A stretch of 10,364 bases of DNA, taken from an uncultured Planctomycetaceae bacterium (GTDB lineage: Bacteria > Planctomycetota > Planctomycetia > Pirellulales > Lacipirellulaceae). The notes under the pieces are model-generated. The model did not search any database and was not told where the DNA came from. It worked only from the letters and a program-made list of their open reading frames with translations. Shown here one piece after another: positions 7,672 through 10,364 of the stretch. The translations under genes were made by a program, and so were the position numbers. Each line of letters opens with the position of its first letter. Positions within the stretch are counted from its first letter, which is position 1. The stretch is taken from assembly GCA_937860165.1 (NCBI GenBank), contig CALMBE010000670.1, positions 1 to 10,364 of the forward strand, given 5' to 3'.

Positions 7672-8811
7672 TTAGCGTTCCGGGAGCTTCTCGAACTTGT
7701 ACTCGTGACCGCGATCCCGGAGGACGGCGGCTCGGAGAATCTCGTCGGGGGGTGTTTTCCCAGGCGCATCGGGGTCGCGGCGCTGGATGCCCGCGGCGAT
7801 GTCCATGCCCTCGATCACCCGGCCGAACACCGTGTGTCGGCCATCGAGGAAACTGGTAGGCACAAACGTGAGAAAGAATTGCGATCCCCCCGTGTCTCGG
7901 CCAGCATGGGCCATGCTCAGGCTGCCGCGAAAATGGTGCCGGTAGTTCTGGCCGTGGCATTCGCAGCGAATGGAATAACCAGGGCCTCCGCTACCCGTGC
8001 CGGTCGGGTCGCCTCCCTGGGCCATGAATCCTGGCAAGACTCGGTGAAAAGGGACTCCGCTATAAAAACCCTTTTTCACCAGCGAGATAAAATTTGCCAC
8101 CGCCTGGGGTGCTTCGTTCTCAAACAGCTCGATGACAATCTCGCCCCCCGTGGTGGTAAGCTTCACGCGTGGTAAATCGTCAGCCGTTTTTTCGGCTGCC
8201 CGGATCGTTTGTTCCTGCCCCCAATTCCGCGAAGCCTCGGCGAGTGACTGCGCGAAACCCTTGGCAAGTTGCCACAACCGACCTAGCTGCGGATCAGGAG
8301 GCGAGTCACCGAGGAGTCCCGCAGTCTCTGCCTGTTGGAAATACTCTCGGGCCTGAGGAAAATCATTGGTACAGAACGCACTCGCACCCCCTAGCAACCA
8401 CAACTGGGGAAAACTGTCCGCCGCCCCGGCTGCGACCAAACTTTTGATTTGTGGCAGCGCCTTCTCGAACTGATCGCCGCCGTCTCCCTTGGCATCTCCG
8501 AGCACAAAATAGTTGGGAATCGCCAAGAGTGTGCTGTTGACGGTCGGATAGTTCACGGAGTCGACTTGGTAGACCTTGAGGCCGGTGTCGAACAGTTCGC
8601 CCAGCAATTTGTCCGACTCTGCTTTGTGGGTTCTCGGATTGTCACGCACCTGTTTCTCCAGTGCGATCCAAGCAGCTTGGAGCTTCTCGAACTCGGCATT
8701 GGCCGCCTCAGCAGCAGGGTTTTTGGCACCAACTGGCTCGGCGAAAGTGCTGGCTTGCCAGGCAAATAAAGCTAGGACTGCGAAGCACAGAACGTGGGAC
8801 CGTCGGTTCAT
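7672..8811 (-). CDS. Exported cyclophilin-type peptidyl-prolyl cis-trans isomerase with N-terminal helical region
   Basis: This is a prolyl isomerase that assists protein folding, probably outside the cytoplasmic membrane. The start is the ATG at 8811, giving 379 residues. AAGGA lies eight bases before it, and the product begins with a clean signal peptide: MNRR, a hydrophobic core, then cleavage after STFA near residue 25. An in-frame ATG at 8844 would only add a polar extension before the signal. Residues about 26-210 form a mostly helical region of unknown function, perhaps repeat-like (QLWLLGG, ARE-YFQQAE). The cyclophilin domain is at about 215-370. It has FHR at 255-257 with the catalytic arginine, QGGDPTGTGSGGPGY from Gln265, AHAGRDTGGSQFF at 301-313, and LDGRHTVFGRV with His326. 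Position 321 is Phe where cyclophilin A has the cyclosporin-contact Trp, as in many bacterial homologues. It diverges from rsmD. The domain call is firm; the client proteins are unknown. Confidence 0.93.
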   Translation of the reverse strand: MNRRSHVLCFAVLALFAWQASTFAEPVGAKNPAAEAANAEFEKLQAAWIALEKQVRDNPRTHKAESDKLLGELFDTGLKVYQVDSVNYPTVNSTLLAIPNYFVLGDAKGDGGDQFEKALPQIKSLVAAGAADSFPQLWLLGGASAFCTNDFPQAREYFQQAETAGLLGDSPPDPQLGRLWQLAKGFAQSLAEASRNWGQEQTIRAAEKTADDLPRVKLTTTGGEIVIELFENEAPQAVANFISLVKKGFYSGVPFHRVLPGFMAQGGDPTGTGSGGPGYSIRCECHGQNYRHHFRGSLSMAHAGRDTGGSQFFLTFVPTSFLDGRHTVFGRVIEGMDIAAGIQRRDPDAPGKTPPDEILRAAVLRDRGHEYKFEKLPER

Positions 8812-8857
8812 GGGGTGTATCCTTTCAGATTTTTCTATGCACAATGGGGGAGAGGTG

Positions 8858-8880
8858 AGTGGTCAGTGGTCAGTGGTCAG
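8858..8880. repeat. Short tandem repeat AGTGGTC, three copies
   Basis: Three exact consecutive copies of AGTGGTC occupy 8858-8878, followed by a partial copy (AGT). They lie in the 155-bp gap between the divergent isomerase and rsmD genes, about 47 bp upstream of the isomerase start. The GTGGTCA unit matches a low-copy tandem repeat type that I recall scattered between genes in planctomycetes and cyanobacteria. It has no spacers, so it is not a CRISPR array. Confidence 0.7.
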
Positions 8881-8910
8881 TTTTCCCTTTCGCCTTTCCC
8901 GTTTCTCCTC
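8881..8910. repeat. Polypyrimidine tract next to the AGTGGTC repeats
   Basis: Twenty-eight of thirty bases are pyrimidines on the plus strand (G only at 8892 and 8901), built from TTTCCC-like blocks. It directly follows the tandem repeat. Its complement (GGGAAAGG, CGAAAGGG) resembles the purine tract inside rsmD at 9385-9420, about 500 bp away. No promoter for either divergent gene is clear here. Confidence 0.5.
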
Positions 8911-8966
8911 GTCCTAGAGAATAACAAATAATTGCCACCCCGGCAGCACCGGCTGGAGATGCGTAC

Positions 8967-9665
8967 GTGAGTAAAGCGAAACCAAACAAGCCGAATAAAT
9001 CGAAGAAGCCCGGCAATCGCGGCCCGGAGCGCGAAGTCTCGGAACTGCGGATCATCGGCGGGAGGCTGCGGGGGAGCAAGCTCCGATACGAGATCTTTCA
9101 GCAAGGCGACGACCCCATCACCCGCCCGATGAAGCACCGGGTCCGCGAGGCGATTTTCAATTTGATCAGCACCGACTTGGAGGGCCGGCACGCGATTGAT
9201 CTGTTCGCCGGTACGGGGGCCCTGGGGATCGAGGCCCTGAGTCGCGGTGCCCTCACGGCTACCTTCATCGAAAGGCATGTGCCGACGGCCAAGGTGATCG
9301 AAGAAAACCTCTCGGCTCTGAGTGTGGCGGAACGCGCGGAAGTCTTGGTCACCAGTGCGTTTCTGTGGGGCAAACGAGAGTTTCAGGGAAGGGGGGATGG
9401 CGGAAAGGGGAAGGGGGAAATAATCCTTCCCTGGTTGGTGTTTTGCAGCCCACCCTATTCGTTTTATCAGGAGAGGCAAGCAGAAATGCTGGAACTGGTC
9501 GTCGGCATCTTGGAGCATGCGCCGCCGGAAAGTATCTTGGTGATCGAAGCCGACAAAGCCTTTGATTTCGCCCTGTTGCCTGGGAACATCGCTGAGAAAC
9601 GCCGTGAGCCGGGCTGGTTGATCCGAACCTATCCCCCCGCGGTTGTCGGGATATGGCGGACATAG
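8967..9665 (+). CDS. rsmD: 16S rRNA (guanine-966-N2)-methyltransferase RsmD, with insert and variant catalytic motif
   Basis: This enzyme transfers a methyl group from S-adenosylmethionine to the 2-amino group of G966 in 16S rRNA during small-subunit assembly. The start is GTG at 8967, with GGAG eight bases before it; the nearby ATG at 8959 runs into a stop after three codons. The product has 232 residues with a lysine-rich, probably disordered N-terminal tail (about 1-25). Family marks are RIIGGRLRG at 28-36, TRP at 52-54, the cofactor-binding DLFAGTGALGIEALSRGA from residue 78, and the catalytic-loop motif FCSPPY at 159-164. Most RsmD proteins have D or N before PP, so serine there is unusual. 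Residues about 137-152 (GRGDGGKGKGE at its centre) are an extra low-complexity stretch coded by a purine-rich tract just before that motif. It is divergent from the isomerase. It is not followed by coaD, a common partner elsewhere. The family call is firm; activity with the variant motif is unproven. Confidence 0.9.
   Translation: MSKAKPNKPNKSKKPGNRGPEREVSELRIIGGRLRGSKLRYEIFQQGDDPITRPMKHRVREAIFNLISTDLEGRHAIDLFAGTGALGIEALSRGALTATFIERHVPTAKVIEENLSALSVAERAEVLVTSAFLWGKREFQGRGDGGKGKGEIILPWLVFCSPPYSFYQERQAEMLELVVGILEHAPPESILVIEADKAFDFALLPGNIAEKRREPGWLIRTYPPAVVGIWRT
9385..9420. repeat. Purine-rich low-complexity tract inside rsmD
   Basis: Thirty-four of thirty-six bases are purines (exceptions T9398 and C9401), made of GGGGGGA, GGAAAGGGG and AAGGGGGAAA blocks. 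It codes for residues 140-151 of RsmD in frame, where homologues normally have a shorter, non-repetitive linker. Its composition resembles the complement of the pyrimidine tract at 8881-8910, suggesting the same class of intergenic sequence. That relationship is inference. Confidence 0.55.
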
Positions 9666-9698
9666 TTTCTGGTTACTCGATGTTTCTGGTTACTCAAT
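9665..9698. repeat. Tandem 17-bp duplication after rsmD
   Basis: GTTTCTGGTTACTCGAT (9665-9681) is followed at once by GTTTCTGGTTACTCAAT (9682-9698), differing at one base. The first copy begins with the last base of the rsmD stop codon, so the duplication lies just outside the gene. It looks like a local slippage duplication; no function is evident. Confidence 0.8.
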
Positions 9699-9715
9699 GA
9701 AAAGGGGCGAATGCC

Positions 9716-10278
9716 ATGCAGAAAAATCGGACACGGATGAACGCGGATCGAGCGGATATTCGCGGAATTTTGAAAGCGCAGATTCGAGTTATACAATGTC
9801 TTGTGCGAATCCTGTTCTTGTCTTTGGGTGTGTTAATGACTTTCTCGCTCCTCACTTCGGGCACATTTGGGGCCGACGAGTTTCCGACGATTGATCTGTG
9901 GAACGGCATCGCACCTGGTTCTGAGAGCTTTGTGGGCGAAGAACAAACTGAGGACCGCGAAGCGGATGGCTTGGCCAATCGCTGGATGACGGGTGTGAGT
10001 CGCCCGAGCCGGCCCAAGTAAAGTTGATGTCCAATGAATTACAAGTTTCCGAAAACACCCCTCCTACGTTCCTGGTCCACGCCACCGACGATGAGGTGGT
10101 GCCGGTCGAAAACAGTCTGCGGTTCTACCGAGACTTGGTTGCCCACGGGGTCTCGGCGGAGATGCACGTTTTCGCCGAAGGGGGACACGGGTTCGGCATG
10201 CGGAGAAAAGACCTGCCCATCGGCCAGTGGCCGCAACTTTTAGAAACTTGGCTGCGCCACGGGGGAAGGATCAAGTGA
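9716..10278 (+). pseudogene. Decayed exported alpha/beta-hydrolase (BD-FAE-like esterase) with internal deletion and frameshift
   Basis: Two adjoining frames hold the two ends of one secreted esterase. The first (9716-10021, 101 residues) has a signal peptide (ILFLSLGVLMTFSLLTSG, cleavage near TFGA), then DEFPTIDLWNGIAPGSE and an end at GVSRPS. The second is a different frame, open across about 10003-10278. It reads PEPAQVKLMSNELQV, then HATDDEVVPVENSLRFY with the catalytic-type Asp, and EGGHGFGM with the His. In related esterases roughly 150 residues separate these parts, including the oxyanion GGGY region and the G-x-S-x-G nucleophile, and both are absent. The join falls near 9999-10008. 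A TTG/ATG at 10024/10027 could allow a C-terminal fragment to be made, but it would have no nucleophile. The real start of the former gene is unclear: GTG at 9803 and ATG at 9836 are alternatives, because the first 30 codons overlap a repeat. The deletion size is estimated from family knowledge. Confidence 0.8.
9727..9766. repeat. CGGAT-rich dispersed-type repeat upstream of the esterase remnant
   Basis: This stretch carries closely spaced CGGAT/CGCGGA units (ACACGGATGAACGCGGAT, then AGCGGAT and CGCGGA). I recognise it as resembling a repeat often found between genes in planctomycetes and other environmental bacteria. Similarity may continue to about 9815. It lies inside the open frame starting at 9716 and accounts for the odd, highly charged first 20 codons there. 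Copy number elsewhere in the genome cannot be judged from this window. Confidence 0.45.
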
Positions 10279-10321
10279 GGATTGGTTAGCCAGGGCCGCT
10301 CACTTATTCACTTTGGGGTGC

Positions 10322-10353
10322 CATGCTCACGCTGGTACTCCGGCGTGGGCATG
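10322..10353. repeat. REP-like hairpin downstream of the esterase remnant
   Basis: CATGCTCACGC (10322-10332) can pair with GCGTGGGCATG (10343-10353) over 11 positions, with one T-G wobble, around a 10-base loop. It lies 43 bp after the last stop codon. No T-run follows, so a classic intrinsic terminator is unlikely. The GGGGTGCCATG...GCGTGGGCATG pattern resembles a dispersed planctomycete repeat I recall. The sequence runs into the window edge, so the full element may be longer. Confidence 0.5.
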
Positions 10354-10364
10354 TGAATCGTCGA

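Noticed and set aside
7585..8175. 196-codon open frame on the plus strand
   Set aside because: It is antisense to the cyclophilin domain, which is clearly coding on the minus strand, and has no family features.
8858..8880. Possible CRISPR fragment
   Set aside because: The repeat unit is only 7 bp, directly tandem with no spacers, and there are no cas genes nearby.
8877..9518. 213-codon open frame on the minus strand
   Set aside because: It is antisense to rsmD and spans the intergenic repeats. The rsmD frame carries the conserved motifs.
10024..10278. Separate functional small protein of 84 residues
   Set aside because: It matches only the C-terminal third of alpha/beta-hydrolases, lacks the nucleophile, and its frame continues upstream to the deletion junction, so it is treated as part of the pseudogene.
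10322..10353. Rho-independent terminator
   Set aside because: The stem is good but no run of T follows on either strand, so a REP-like palindrome is the safer description.

Overview
The window looks like a chromosomal stretch from a planctomycete, probably of the Pirellulales group. This rests on moderate GC content, the style of the LysR regulator and RsmD, short-repeat families of a kind I associate with these genomes, and a GxxExxY gene. The taxon is inference; no rRNA or marker gene here can fix it. There are six real protein genes, one decayed gene and several families of short repeats. There is no tRNA, rRNA, CRISPR array or transposase.

Left part (1-7494, all minus strand). Read in the direction of transcription: a LysR-type regulator (7494-6538), then gltB, the large subunit of glutamate synthase (6503-1839), then a small GxxExxY family gene (1748-1356), then gltD, the small subunit (from 1295, running off the left edge). 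GltB releases ammonia from glutamine and uses it to make glutamate from 2-oxoglutarate. GltD supplies the electrons from NADPH. The regulator lies 34 bp ahead of gltB on the same strand and is the obvious candidate to control it. The GxxExxY gene sits between the two subunit genes and is bracketed by a perfect 16-bp inverted repeat, so it looks like a cassette dropped into a gltBD operon.

Middle part (7672-9665). A secreted cyclophilin-type peptidyl-prolyl isomerase with an N-terminal helical region is on the minus strand. It is divergent from rsmD, the 16S rRNA G966 methyltransferase, on the plus strand. The 155 bp between them hold three copies of a 7-bp repeat and a pyrimidine tract. RsmD itself carries a purine-rich, glycine/lysine-coding insert just before its catalytic motif, and that motif reads SPPY where D/N-PP-F/Y is usual.

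Right part (9666-10364). A 17-bp tandem repeat follows rsmD. Next come the remains of an exported alpha/beta-hydrolase (esterase) gene. Its N-terminal piece and C-terminal piece are joined out of frame, and the middle with the nucleophile serine is missing. Its 5' end overlaps a dispersed-type repeat, and a strong hairpin lies downstream of it.

The most notable signals are the inverted-repeat-flanked GxxExxY cassette splitting gltB from gltD, the low-complexity insert and altered catalytic motif in RsmD, and the internally deleted esterase. I see no clear new multi-gene system.
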